Source: Termitomyces sp. T153 | Taxonomy: Eukaryota > Basidiomycota > Agaricomycetes > Agaricales > Lyophyllaceae | DNA length: 64,000 bases | Assembly: GCA_018296165.2 (NCBI GenBank) | Contig: JACKQL020000103.1 | Location: 62,001-126,000, forward strand | Reading direction: 5' to 3' | In this document: positions 21,193-36,365 of the stretch, piece by piece | How positions within the stretch are numbered: the stretch's first letter is position 1 | How the letters are laid out: each line of letters starts with the position of its first letter | Notes under the pieces: model-generated | What the model was told of the DNA's origin: nothing | The model's database searches: none | The model's input: only the letters and a program-made list of their open reading frames with translations | Made by a program: the position numbers and the translations under genes

Positions 21193-24100
21193 TCAATCTC
21201 GAAACGCGACATTACCCTCTTGGTACAGCTTCCAACCATTGAAAGTATCATTGGGGATATAGCATTTAAGGTTCCGATACAGACACTCTTTTTGGATCCC
21301 CATTTCCTTGCACAAGTCTGTGGTGACTTCAAAGCGTTTCTTCGCCACTGATAAGTCTCCTTCGACGACTGCGACCTCACCAAGAGCCCTTTCTGAAAGG
21401 GCGCGGATCCTCAATTCTTCAACTGAAACACATTCCTCGACAGTTTCCTGGAAGTGGTTCCGAGCTTTATCAAAATCTCTATCAATCAAGTAGATCATCC
21501 CGGCTATGTACTTGCATCTGACAGCGTGCTGAGAAGGATATTTGCTAGCGTTTGCGACAGCGGGAATAATTAATTTCCGTGCTTCTCCAGCATCGCCCTC
21601 CATGGCCAGATACCCAGCAAGGATAGCCGTCATCTCATTGACGAAGGCTACTGTGTGGTCTGGCATTTTTTGAATTATTTCAAGCGCCTGTGCTCGCAAT
21701 AGCTTTGCCTCGGTGTGGTCACCTTCGTAATCAGCCATCTCGGCCGACCCCAAGAGGGACATCACAGAGCCCTCGATTGAGTCCTCGTCTACAATAGCCT
21801 TTGCCTCCTCGAAATACCTTTTTGCGGTGTCCAAGTGGCCATCATGGAGTTGTGCATATCCTGCCTCGCAATAACAAGGTATAACTACATTCGGGTCTTC
21901 TACGACTGTCCTGTAAGCCAGCAGAGCCTCAAAGAAGTCTTCGGACGCGTGAGGATCGCCCTTGAACATTTTGATTTGAGCCAAGCCAAATCGAAGAAGG
22001 ACCTGTAAGTCCCTATTAGGTCTGAACGTGTCAGAGAGACGCTTCAACGCTGTTCGGAGCAACTTTTCTGCAGCCTGATAATTACTCTGCTCGATGTAGA
22101 TCAGAGCAACAGCCCAGTCAACACCGATGAGACGGGCGCGTCCGTGTTTCCTTGTTTCAAGCAGAACTTCCTGCGCATTTGCAAAGGTTTCTTTTGCTTC
22201 CGCTTTTTGCCCAATCCAACGTAGAAGCGTAGAAATGGCAAAAAGACATGACCCCTTTTCGAGCGAGACTTGCAGCTTTCGAAGTGACTGGCCAAACCTG
22301 AAAACTTTTAGGGAATCTATCCACGAGATATCATGACGTGACTTCTGGGGGTCCAATGCGTTTATGACAGGGCACAAGGAAATCGGGCGAGGCCGACAAT
22401 CGAGAAGAGTGTAGACGAAGTCACTGATGAGTTTCAACACATGCACCATACACTTCGGATCAACGACCCAATGAGAAAAGACATGTTCCATGTTAACATC
22501 GTCCTGGCAAACAACTTCCTCTTCGTCGACGTGAGCAGCATAATATTGCCGAACTTTCTCTAGGAGTGGATTTTCCAATATGTGTACATTGTCGTGTTCC
22601 GATATGTAGAGCCGTATAGGAGCCAGAAGTGCTATGAAGCTACCATTCAAATAGGCCAGAGAATGTCTGCACAGGATGTCTGCACAGGATTCTATATTCG
22701 ATACTCCAGGAAATATAGTAGTTAGTTGCTTCTTTCTGATACCCTGAGGAAGGAAGGCGAGGATCTGTAACAGATGGCGGATTGTATCTCCAATCTCGAT
22801 GATGGAAGGGGATTGAAGAGAAGTCTCAATTGTTACGGCGATACTTTGAACTTTGCCATCACCAGCCTTAAGCAGGGCTAGACGCTGACGACCCCAAGCA
22901 TCCACAAGGTCTTGAGTAGACCAGTTATTTTGAACTGCAACTTGAGCAAGTAAATTAATCGAGAGAGGATGGAAATCGAGCGCGGAGAGCAATTTGACAG
23001 GAATGGAATGATTCATGGAAGGGGTCGAAGAAGGGGAATAGATCAGTTTAAAAGCCTCGCATGCCGCACCCTCCTCGAGCGCTGGCACCTGTAACCTGAA
23101 CCATCCAAGGTTCGGAGGAAGTACAGTAGTCCTGGTAGTGAGTAGGATGGTGACAGTGGGCCTCGCACCGAATCCATCGATAGCATCTGCTATCCGTGAG
23201 GCACCCACAGCGGCATCCAAGAAACTCTCTGCGTTGTCAAGAACAAGAAGAATCTCCGATGACAAGAGCGTCCTATGTATTAAATTGAAAGCATTAACCG
23301 ATGTCGGCAATCCCAACGCCCGAGCAATCTGGTTAAGGAACATCTCAAATGTAATTTGAGTGGCGTCCACATTATCATACCGGATAAAAAACCTTCTTTC
23401 ATGGAACTTGGCGGCAACTGTCTTGTCGTTTAGGACAGCCCGCGCAATACTACTCTTCCCTATACCTCCGGGGCCAATGAGAGCGACGTAACGGCATTGA
23501 AGTAGACGTTGTATAGTACTCCGAACAAGATCGTCTCTTCCTACGAAGATCTTCGGTGGAGCAGGCAGTACCTCAGGCAGCAGAGTATCACTATAGGAAT
23601 CAGCGAACACACCTCATCAGCAGAACAATGCGACCACGTACGATTTCTCCAAATTGGAAGGCAATAAGGCCAGCAGCTCATGGAGTTTTAAGTTCGTCGA
23701 GATATTCACTTCTGTCTGAAGAATGTCCGATTATGATGATAGGCATGCAAACAATAATAGCCTACGTTAAAAAGATTTAAAACCCGACCTAATTCGTTCT
23801 TCCAAAACAGGATAGTTTCCTGGTCGAGCGTAGCATGAAAAATCTTTGAACCTACGTTCTTCTTCGTCTTGGCTTCTACGGCACGTAAAATATCATCGAC
23901 CGAACTGGAAATACACCGAAAAATCAAAATCTCAATTTTCCAACACCTACGAAGGAATTTTACCTCTTGAGGTTATACAGCGCACGTTTGAGAGTATGGT
24001 TCAACTCATGTTCTTGCATTCCCGAGGTAGCACGATAAACGACAAGGCTGACCATCTGACATTGCTCTGCGAGCTCTTGAAAGCCATTTTGGTTTGCGAG

Positions 24101-24266
24101 TACATTCTGAGCAAGATGTGAGCGCCCACTTATCATTCGTGTAGCTTGATACCTTGGCAATACACAGTATGCCTGCAACGGATGTCAGCACTCCTTTTCC
24201 TGCCTCCACGGGAACCAAGTCTTGAACGATGTTAAGTATCTGGATCGCGTTGTTCAAGGCAGACAT
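21193..24266 (-). CDS. Fungal NLR: HeLo-like domain, NB-ARC/NACHT ATPase, TPR repeats
   Basis: Five exons inferred on the minus strand: 24266-24153, 24106-23964, 23904-23766, 23715-23642 and 23590-21193. All joins keep the frame, giving 955 residues. Residues 1 to about 155 form a helical domain of the HeLo/MLKL-like kind (NNAIQILNIVQDLVPVEAGK at the start). The nucleotide-binding domain has P-loop GPGGIGKSS at 196-204 and Walker B-like LLVLDN at 271-276, with a TTRT motif after it. From about residue 470 on, TPR-like helical hairpins (for example GYAQLHDGHLDTAKRYFEEA) reach the C-terminus. Such proteins act in fungal non-self recognition and programmed cell death; role here is inferred from architecture. 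No break seen. A start at 23610 would lie inside an intron. Confidence 0.85.
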
Positions 24267-24769
24267 TTCTCGGTCATGATTTGAACTTCTCGGTTGCCCT
24301 GTTGGTCCAGCCTATGAAACAGACACGACCATGTATTGTGCCTACAGAATCGAAACAACTAGTACATACCGCAGGTACCACGATACTGTTCTATCGCGTC
24401 GGAGGTATCCTACTGTTCTTCCAGAGATGTGTCATTAGGGACGTTGAGAGTTGCGCGCAGCCTGCGAGTGTTCAACTTTTGGCACTACCCCCATCTGTTT
24501 GTGCTTTCGAGTTCTCAGGTTTCGTATTCTCACATCGTCTTCCATACATTTTGATAATCAGCATCAGCACTTGTCTACTTGTAGCGAAAGTACCTCTTGA
24601 CAGGATTTAACCCAATCACCGTCGGCACGTGACCTTAGGGCACGCTTCTTTACCTTCCGTCCCATCTGGAACCTGAGTGATAATCTTCGAATGGACCTCC
24701 TTGGTCATGATTCATTAGTAGTCCATCTTACTAACAATGTGATATCGACGCTTCTCATTCCACTCAGAG

Positions 24770-27315
<2,546 letters not shown>

Positions 27316-28687
27316 ATGTCTTCCAACGAGAGCAGAAACCCTCCCCGCAACTTGGTCAAAAATGTTGAGGTCCATGAGATAAGTCTCAAAATGTTCGAAG
27401 CTGCCCTTAGAGAACTGGACAAGCGGGGGATCCATCCCAAAACATACACCGACGTGATAACATTAGCCATCCTCAACCTTGCGAATTGGTAAGTGGACGA
27501 TTTGTTTGTGACTCGACACTAGTGACACCCTATTCGAAAGCCTGGACGAAGAAAAACAACAGTTCTCGTTCGAGGAGCTCGACTCTGACGAGCCTGAGGA
27601 GGTTCAACATGATGATTCTACCTCACAATCTGTCGCCAGTGACTCTTTTCCTTCTACGTCAGGCACTCCCATTGGCACTAGCACTGATTTGCATGGCAAC
27701 GGTGTCACCCGGTCTGTCTCCGCAACTGGCCAAGGTGTTCATACCCGTTTCTTGTACTCCAAACCCGTCGCCTCTCATGCTGCTTCTACTTCAGTTTTTG
27801 TTCCTCTTACCTCGAAGTCCAAGAGAGTCGATAAGGGCAAAGGAAAAGCTGACAACTCTGACTCTGGATACGAATCCACTCGTAATTCACTGTCCAATCC
27901 CAAGAAACGCGCTCACGAGGACGACGACGTTCGGGTCGTCAGGAACGTCTGCAAGAGGTCAAACAAGCCCAAGTCGGTACCCGACCCCGGCCCCTCTCGC
28001 CCCTACGCCCATCCTCGTAGTCTCCACCGCGAATCCACGTTCTACGCCCCGTGCCCCGATGAGGAAGTCCGGGATGGAAGTGATTCGGTGAAGCTTAGTA
28101 CTGATTCCAAGCGTTCTCGAGTACTTGAGACCTCTTCTGCCTCCACTCTCACCTCCAGTATTTCTTCCCCTGTTGCCTCATTTTCTGCCGTCGCTTCCAC
28201 CTCGATTATCGTCCGCGCCCCTTCCCCTGCTTCATCAGTCGCCTCCAATGCGACCCCCATTTACTCTCCTCCAGCGGAGTCCAAAACCACGCAGCCCATT
28301 CTAAGCTCCCGCCCGCGTCCTCGTGGTCTCCGCCGCGAATATGCGTTCTACATCCCACGTACCAATACCTCTTCTTCCTCTACCTCTGCTTCTCCCGCTA
28401 CTTCCTCCACATCCACATCCAATACTTCTGCTTCTGCTTTTGCCCCTGTCGCTTCCACTTCTGTCGTTGTTTTCGCATCGCCTCTTATCCATCCCCCTTC
28501 TCCTGCTGCCTCGATAGCCTCCAATGGCACCATCATATTCTCCCCTCCCGCCTCGCCCGTCTTCGACCCTACTGCGCCGTCCACAGTACCCTCTCTTATG
28601 GTCGGTCCCTCGCCTCATCGCACTTCCAAGCGCGACAGGGGGAATGATAGCGATACTAAGACTTTGACCTCGCCGCCGGAAGTCTAA
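27316..28687 (+). CDS. Ser/Pro-rich protein with RPRPRGLRRE motif (paralogue 1)
   Basis: Exon 1 (27316-27488) encodes a short helical region (VEVHEISLKMFEAALRELDK). A 34-bp GT-AG intron is proposed, unusually short but needed to avoid a stop, and exon 2 (27523-28687) continues in phase to 445 residues. After an acidic stretch the protein is dominated by Ser, Thr, Pro and Ala. It contains the motif RPRPRGLRREYAFYIPR and an earlier degenerate version, HPRSLHRESTFYAP. It ends SKRDRGNDSDTKTLTSPPEV. The gene at 33035-34252 shares the N-terminal helix pattern, the same motif and the basic C-terminal signature, so the two are paralogues. A nuclear protein is conceivable from the KR clusters, but I do not recognise a family. 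Confidence 0.6.
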
Positions 28688-30565
28688 GTAATCCTATTCG
28701 GGCCCGTCAAGAACGCGAAACCCGGACTGTGTGTTCGCGTCCGATCTCCTTGAGCGCATGCAAACTGTGGCCGAGGGATTGGATTGTATCATGATACTCA
28801 TTCACCCTTTACTAATCACTCGCAACTGAAATTACTGGTGCCGTGGATGGCGATGACGAATCAGGAGATGACGTTATGTTCTCTATTCCACTTCATCTCT
28901 ATCTCCCTACATATTTTTTCTCGATATTTATCCTTTGTCTAGATACCATTTACCAGAACTCATATCTCAATTTTGCTAATTTCATAACTAAGACATGGAC
29001 ACTTGGTACTCGATTAGAATGCAATCAAGTGTCTGATCTGATTTGTTCACGAGTTCAGTTGATTATCCAACTCTGGGAGCACGAATCTTAAGATATGTCT
29101 CTTCGCAAGTCGAACACCTAGTTTATTTGTCAGATCCTTTACGCCACATTATACATAACCATCATTGTGTTGACAAGAATGTTCGTCTTGGACCAATACG
29201 ATTAGAAACAATTCAAATATAAAGGCGAACTCTGCAATGTCCGTCCTTGGAATAAGACTATTCTCACATGCTCCTGTAGAAAAGTACTCTGCAAAGAGAA
29301 ATAAACATCAGGCTGTGGTGTCCGCTATAACTCAGCTGCACTGTAATCTCAAATCGCAGTGGAGTTTATAAATTTGGTAGGTATGTAGATCGATTGCATT
29401 TGCATAGGATATATATCAAAACTGAGGTGATCAGTCATTCCAGGGGCAGTGGAGTTTGTAAATTTAGTAGGTATGTAGATCAATCGCATAGGATATACAT
29501 CAAAACTGAGGTGATCAGTCATTCCAGGGACAAAACAGACCAGATGCCATTTGAATTCCAAAGCTATGTCAAGGGGCGGACTGCCCTCACTGTTCGCCAG
29601 GTGCGCTCGTGTCAGAATGACAACATGATTAGCGCACACAACCGGCATCACGTGGCATCATTGAGACTCGAGGTGATTTGACCTTGACCACTATAATGGC
29701 CAGTGATACTGTGTAATTAGCATAATGTCGGAGCGTTCTCCGAACAGGAGGACAGACCTGGATCGACAGGATCTTGAAACAGTGCAAAGCACGCAACACG
29801 AGCCGGGAGCGCGACACCATGCGATGGAACGAGGTACTTATGTATGTGCTTGTTTACACCAGCCTGAGCGGCTTTGACGGCACGTCAGGGCCCATTTTTA
29901 GTGTGATGGTCAATGAATGTGCTACTTATTCCCCATAGCGAATCACATATGTTCTCGCAAACGGGAAGTAAGCAGATCTGGTCATGGAATACCAAGGACA
30001 CTGAAGATTCGATTTTCATAGTAATTCATTCTCGACGACTGCGAAACTCAATAGCGATGACACATGGTTCTGATTGATATGGGGGCAATATAATCTCATG
30101 CGTAGATTCAGAATCTCATACAGACCCGTAGGTACGGGTTGTTTTCCTCCGCGGACCAACTCTTGGCTCAAGTTATCTGTGGTCTGATCATGAGAAGTTA
30201 AGATGATCAAGATGCCAAGTTGTCGAAACCAGAATTTCCATCTCGGATATCGGGCCTATTACTATATCGGCCCTCTAGGTTCTCACTGGCTAGTTGCACA
30301 AGTTATGTCGGCGCCTTTCTGCATGGTATCAATCTCATGCATCACGATAGATCTAAATGTCAGAAACCGAATTCAAAACATCATTTCGCACCTACAAAGG
30401 AGTGCTTAACCCATTATAAGCTTCAGCTGTGTTTGGCCAATCACATCGACTACTACTTTTAATATAGCTCGGAGGTCTTCGCGCTTATAAGTATAGGCAT
30501 ACATCAAGCAAGTGAAAGTTGATACCGTCCTTGGTTCCTCGCTCCGTAATTGTCGCGCACAAAAC
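28688..30565. other. Intergenic region with a tandem duplication
   Basis: No gene is recognised. CpG is at normal levels. A direct duplication of about 85-90 bp occupies 29357-29530. Short frames near 30203-30462 overlap and lack features. Confidence 0.45.
29357..29530. repeat. Tandem duplication, about 90 bp
   Basis: Copy 1 is 29357-29446 and copy 2 is 29447-29530. Both start CAGTGGAGTTT and end with GATCAGTCATTCCAGGG, differing by a 6-bp indel and a few substitutions. No gene depends on it. Confidence 0.88.
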
Positions 30566-32209
30566 ATGCCTGATTCATTTACAAATCTGGATGCTGCTCA
30601 AGAAAGGTGAGTGTATTCGGTTTAGTATCAAGATGACCGGACTGTCAACATGTCGTAACCTAGTCTTATCATCAACTTCTTGCATATTGCTGCTCTATGT
30701 GTGTTTCTGCACTAACGCGTTTTACATAATCTGGAACATTGACCTTCTTTGCGTAGCAATCTTGTTCTATGACTACTTGATTACGTCTGGTAAGTACACA
30801 GGGCTGAGTTACAGACTTACGGTATCAACTTTTCGACATCTTAACTGTTCTGCTTGGGTAGGTGACGAAGTGGAATACGTCTGGCGGCGTTTGAAGACAA
30901 AAAGCACGTACTTGTTCTTTCTGAACAGGTACTTCGCATTTTTTTCCAATATCGCAGAATCTGTGCTTATCTTTAAAAATGTTGAGTCAGAGGTACGTGC
31001 TCGTTTTCCCTTTCATGCCCATAGAGTTAAGAAGCCTAACTTGACGACCAGAGGTCTATAGTGTTTTCTCCAGAAGAAGGGCGAGATTTGATAAACACTT
31101 GCAGATGCAAACTGTTCACACACTCTCTCGAGATTATTATAGTCTGTAACCAGGCGATTGTTTGCGGTGCTTATTCAGTAATTGTCCTTATCTCTTCGGT
31201 TCCGTCTCATGAGTTCTCTAGTTCTGCTTTCGTTACGGGTATATGCACTATACGACCGTTCGTACTGGGTAGCATGGTTCATAGTTGGCTCCGCCGTAGT
31301 CCTGATCGGCATATCAAGTGTAAGCACTTGGAGATCCAACTTTCGCAAAGCTCAGGTTGAGGATGTCCTACGACAGTGGAGTTTATCTGGACGAGAAGAT
31401 GCTCCAGTAGCGCAGCAGTTCTCAGGGTGTCATGACCCTCTTTCACATCTCTCGTAAGTACGTCAGTACCTGATTGCCAAATCAATCTGATCCTCTGAAG
31501 AGCTATTCGTAAGTTACTATTGATCTAAGTATGAACCCTTGATTCCATGAATGCAGATCAGGCTGCTCCTTGGGAAGCGTTGTTAGTCTTTGACTTGATA
31601 TTATTTGTTTTGACGATGGTAAAAACATGGAGAGATCGAAATGAGTATCCCATCGCTCCAACCTCAGTCTCTCTTCGATATATAGTTGTCAGAGATGGTG
31701 AGTAATTCTAAGTTATCTGGAGATATTTGACGACGTATTATTCAAGGTGCAATATACTTTATGCAAGCCCCTCTATCACAAGTAACATGTTTAGACGATT
31801 CATCTCGTTTCTAGTATCATGGGAATCGCAAATTTGACGAACATATTGACATTCTACGTAAGCAATAAACACTGTTTTGTATCTGCCCTAATTAAGCGAT
31901 ACGTGTAGCTCTGTGGAGTATGTTGATTGATCCATAAAACACTTGAAATTAGATCTGATATCTGATGTGTAGCCGATCCTGCGGGGAGCACTCTCTACCT
32001 TTGCAAGCGTGTTTGTTCCACACCTACTCTTATTTCTCATTGCTTGCCAAGCTAACTGGAGTCACAGCATATCCAACACCATGATGTCACGCCTTATGCT
32101 CAATCTTCACAAAACTGCTAATTCAGGGATATATTACACTTCGAGGGAAAGCCAATTTAATTTCAGATGGACTCAAGCTAAATCAGAGGTTGGCATAAGG
32201 GACTGTTGA
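30566..32209 (+). CDS. DUF6533-type membrane protein, many exons
   Basis: Exons firmly joined by frame: 30566-30606, 30664-30698, 30757-30789 and 30862-30992. They give MPDSFTNLDAAQE, then LHIAALSILFYDYLITSGDE, then VEYVWRRLKTKSTYLFFLNRYFAFFSN. The run FYDYL-x-T...VWRR...LFFLNRY is the signature of the basidiomycete DUF6533 domain. Later exons (31100-31330, 31375-31455, 31560-31700 and on) add membrane segments (LLSLRVYALYDRSYWVAWF, WEALLVFDLILFVLTM). The last exon carries MMSRLMLNLHKTANSGIYYTS, the usual end of these proteins, and stops at 32209. Exact borders from 30993 onwards are uncertain. Seven-helix topology is likely; function unknown. Confidence 0.78.
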
Positions 32210-33034
32210 TTCTCCATTTTGGATGTGGTTATTTAAATTTTTGATTTGATGTCCACCTGTTTGCCCTTTGTAATGTTACTATCAGTAGGTACATAGAGCA
32301 ACTGAGGAATAACCTCAAAGTTGTGCTTTCCAAATCCCACAAGGTCCATGCCCTGTGTCCATCAACATCCACATATGTCAGAGGCACTCCTTGTCCTTGT
32401 GACCTTTGAGCAGTCAAGCTTCTCTACAAGCTTGTGGAGTGTAACTTTCAGAAAATTCTATCCAGTAAGATTCCACAGTGGTCATATTAACTTGGCAGAG
32501 TGGTCGTATTAAGTTGGCTGGGCGGACGCTCCGAATCGGTCCGCTAGCTTCCGTTAGTGTTGTGCTGTAAATCAAGTACAAATGTCTACTTGATATTCCT
32601 GGACTCCCCTCTTCCCTTCATGATCGAATGGGTTTCTTTCGCTAATCAGCTTCAAACTCGGTTCGAATATTACCTGGAAATGGCCAATGCGAACTGATAC
32701 TTATTGATAGGAAACAGGAAGGGGGTGAGAAGCGCCCTGAATTTATCCTATGCTCTCGAGGGCTGGAATTGGGAAAGGGTATCGATGAGAAAACAGTGGA
32801 TGGTGCGTGCTTGAGCGCTCAAGCAAGAACAAAGCTAATCATAAAGCAAAGTCCGATCCCGGTTAGGCTGTGTTGTCCGCACTGGCCACGAACAATGTAT
32901 GCTATCATAATCAAATGGCCCGATCGCAAGTGGTCAAAGCACGAATGCCATGTATATACCTGTCTGCATTCGACTGAAACCATTGAGATCTAATTTTCCC
33001 TTATCCCACACTGCTGTGCCTGTGAATCTTAACC
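32210..33034. other. Intergenic region with possible repeat scrap
   Basis: About 32220-32510 is CpG-poor, unlike the flanks, and may be a small transposon fragment. From 32520 on CpG returns. No gene recognised. Confidence 0.4.
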
Positions 33035-34252
33035 ATGCGGTTTTCTGCACTCTTATTCAAGAACGAGCGGACGGAATCCAAGGCTCCATCCGTTAAGGTA
33101 AGTGTCTCTTGAGTATATCATACTTGAATGTCTCCTAATAAATGATGTGAAGGATGTGAAATCCAATCACAAGGAGTCAATTACTTTCATCGATAAATCG
33201 AAGGTCGACATGCCTACTTATACATCAAAGGCCAGCACCAAGGCCGGCTTGAAAGAGAAGATGAGGTCGTATTTTTTAGATATGAGGAGATCTGGTGTCC
33301 CCAAGAGCGAACGTAGAACGTCTGTGGCTTATGCTCTGGCCTTTCTTCGCACAAAGTGGGCTACTATCTTGTTTTGAATCGAAATCTCACACGTACTAAG
33401 ATTGATCATTCTTGTTTAGTATCGCGTTGGAGGAGTTAGTCACATTCTTGTGGGATTTGAGACCTATTTTAACTTTCTAACAGTGACGAACAATCAACAT
33501 CGATGGACTTCGACGACACTGAAGAAACTGAAGTTGCAATCGCCGCTAATGGTTCAATCCCTGTCGTCACGTCTGACCCTGAAAATGACCAGCGCACTAC
33601 CGTTGTCGCCACTGCCTCCTTCGGCCGGAACGTTAATATTTCCTGGACGCGCCCTGCGGACTCTTCCTCTTTTTCTTCGAGCTCTCTGATCACTGGTGAC
33701 TCGAAGGCCTCATCTGTGAGCAACGGCGAAAACGAGGACCAGGAGAGTCTTGATCCTATAACTTACACCAATGGTGCCAGCATCCACACCATTCATGTTC
33801 GTAACGGCATACGCTTCCATCATACCACGAGGTCTCCTCTCCCCGACAGAAATAGCTCCGGTCAGCCTGGACCCCCCTTTAATCACTTCCCGCAGGAACT
33901 TCGTCCACGTCCTCGAGGCTTACGTCGTGAAAACGCTTTCTGTCATAAGAGTCATTATGAGATTTTCTGGTACCCTGGCTTTGGAGATTACAACAAACCA
34001 CCCATGACAGTAGAAGAGGCACTCCCGGCTCACTATCTTCGTCCTCTTCATCAATGGGCTCCGACCTCTGCTGCGGCTTCCAGCTCTACTGAACAGTTTA
34101 GCACTTCTTCCGGTGATGAAATCACTACTACTGCTATCCCTTCTACGGTGCCCGTCAACATCTCTACTTCGCCATCCGTCTCCCGCAAACGTGCCCGTGA
34201 TAATGACAACTCAGACGGCGCTCCTCCCCACCGTCGTCCGCGCTCCGTCTAG
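33035..34252 (+). CDS. Ser/Pro-rich protein with RPRPRGLRRE motif (paralogue 2)
   Basis: Four exons inferred: 33035-33097, 33153-33355, 33420-33434 and 33484-34252. The third is a 15-bp micro-exon; all introns are GT-AG and the frame is kept, giving 349 residues. The N-terminal region has a helical segment (LKEKMRSYFLDMRRSGVPKS) resembling that of the gene at 27316. An acidic patch follows (MDFDDTEETEVAIA). The motif RPRPRGLRRENAFCHK matches RPRPRGLRREYAFYIP in the other gene, and both proteins end with a basic KR-x-RxND-SD pattern. The rest is low complexity. Family unknown; looks restricted to a fungal lineage, which I cannot test. Confidence 0.62.
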
Positions 34253-34679
34253 GAACTAACCCGCTGGTCACATCAACCATAGCATGTCTTGAAGGCTTTA
34301 CAGCAATATAGTACTGGCAGTCATCATGACGTGAGCTCTCCTCCGCTCTTCGGATTCTAACTCCTTTCTATACATCCCTCCCATAGATGTGCTCACCTGT
34401 GTTCTGAGTATTGTCGTTCCACCCCTCCCATCTGCTGCGCTATAACGTCCAAATTCATTTAGTTTATATATTTCCGTCCCTAATACTTTTATCTAAACGC
34501 AAAATAAAACGGATTCATTGTTCATATCCAACACATGATTCAACGAATTCAAACGAAGGTGAAGGGAAACTCCGATAAACGTTCATTATGATCTACCTCT
34601 CCATAAGAACTGGTCACTGAACTCAGGTGAAGGGTCCATACCATTCAGTTCATTAGTAGACTCGATCCACAAAAACTGA
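34253..34679. other. Convergent 3' interval
   Basis: Lies between two converging genes. It is AT-rich from about 34440 on and probably holds both terminators. Nothing else seen. Confidence 0.45.
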
Positions 34680-35818
34680 CTAAACATCGTAATTAGGTAT
34701 TCTCGTACCGATTTCCATCTTTTCTGCTCGATCCACAACTGCACAAGCAATGGCAACGTCCTGCAACCCTACGCCAACCGACTTAAACATTGTAATCGGT
34801 CCATCAGCAAGTATCTCTTCAGACCCAGTTTCTCTCACCGCCAATACAGAGTCAAGCCGAAGATCGCCCGCTTCAAAATAGACACATTCCCCTATCTCCC
34901 GAACTTGGCTAGGATCAAGGCCCGCATCGATCAGTTCGCCGGCTTCGATTGCACAGACCTCTTGGGAGTCGACTAGCAAGCGTGATGATGTCCCGACAGC
35001 ACGGAGCACAAGCGCACGTTCAACTTCTCGCATGGCAGGTGTATAGCTCCCTACAAGCACAACGTGTGTTCCTGTGCGCACCCACGCAGCGGGGAATAGC
35101 GGCACAGTGGCGGAGGTCGCGCAGATTATCAGTGAAGCGGAAGAGACAGCTGCTTGGAGTTGTACCTCCGCGTCATTCTCTCTGCGTGTAAGGACAGTCG
35201 TCGCGACGTTAAGGAAGCGTGTCCGGAGGCGTTGAGCAAGGGTGGTCACGCGTTCATTTGAGGTACGATTAACGATAGTGCATGATGTGATTGTAGGAAA
35301 ATAGCGGAGGTGCAGCTCGAGGTGGGCGTCGATTTGTTTGCCCGCGCCAAAGGCAACGACGGAAGTAGGAGAGAGGCCGACAATGTTGGTAGACAGTAAA
35401 GATCCTGCCAAGACTTGATGACTTTGAGGGGTGATAGAGATTAGTGGAGCTTACCGGCGGCATTACGGAACGCAGTGAGGCTCCGTGCATTTACAAGGGC
35501 TTTAACTGCGCCTGTTTCTTCGTCTATGACGATGGTTGATGCGGGGAGGCCGCGCGTATCGCCTGACGTCTGAGGGACGCTTACGGCCTTAAGAGCAGTC
35601 CCACGGAGATGCGAGTGTGCAAGACGAGCGGGCATGAAGAGAGCGGTATGGCCTTGCATAGGTATTGTTGTGCGATGGGGCGTGTCAATCACAGGGGGCG
35701 ACTGCCGGGGCGCAGATATAAGGTAGAAGACCCGGGCCATGAGATTCTGGAGTTCGAGAGGGGAAAAATCAGCGAGGACATGGTCAACATCAGTGCTGGA
35801 GAGGACGAGGAGCGACAT
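34680..35818 (-). CDS. Ornithine cyclodeaminase / mu-crystallin family protein
   Basis: Two exons, 35818-35455 and 35413-34680, separated by a 41-bp GT-AG intron; 365 residues, within the family's usual range. The N-terminus has the substrate-side region (MSLLVLSSTDVDHVL, then FMPARL and GLPASTIVIDEETGAVKAL). The Rossmann fold shows as SVVAFGAGKQIDAHLELHL, where the glycine-rich loop FGAGKQ binds NAD(P). Family signatures continue with SLIICATSATVPLF and THVVLVGSYTPAMREVE, and ADGPITMFKSVGVGLQDVA near the C-terminus, typical of the family. The enzyme could be a cyclodeaminase, ketimine reductase or amino-acid dehydrogenase; the subclass cannot be told from sequence alone. No break. Confidence 0.88.
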
Positions 35819-36365
35819 GAGGAGTTGTGATTAAATCAGTAGGAACACTGTGTTCGTTCAGTACACCCATTCACTACGAGCACCTATATGGTAAAGCTCA
35901 GGCCACAAAACTGTTTCAAGCGCCATGAACAAACCTGGACTCTAGACGATGTGAGGCAATCGCTCAGCGCTCAGTGATAATACATATCGGTGTTTCGGAA
36001 GGAAAAATTACACATAGTAAGTAGTAGATACTGATCGCCGCATTGAAAGATTATGTAAAAGAGTTGGATTTCGATACAAATGAATGATCAAGGCAGATGG
36101 CAGGTATGTATGTTGTTTAGAACCAAATAAATATACTGGACAGTACAGGACGGCAGTGAATCCTACGAGAGGAAGTTCTACTTTCGACGAATTTGTCCGG
36201 AATATGTAGCCCATGATGAGGTTTAGTCTTGGCAACTGGCACCAAGTAACAAAACATGAATTGTCGTGTCCGTCGTCAGGAGGGAATTTTGGAATGAGAG
36301 TGAACAGGATGCAGCGAAAGTAATGAGTATGCGCACACCGGCACGGATTCATGCCATCCAGGTAA
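35819..36365. other. Intergenic region, nothing recognised
   Basis: Short unlabelled stretch between the promoter of the cyclodeaminase-like gene and the 3' end of the DUF6534-like gene. No features beyond normal CpG content. Confidence 0.4.

Noticed and set aside
23591..23610. ATG start for the NLR at 23610
   Set aside because: It falls in an intron; splicing joins TC from exon 4 to exon 5 and supplies an N-terminal domain in frame.
28042..28618. Minus-strand Gly/Glu-rich frames opposite the Ser-rich gene
   Set aside because: They are the antisense of Ser/Pro repeats and lack splice or promoter support.
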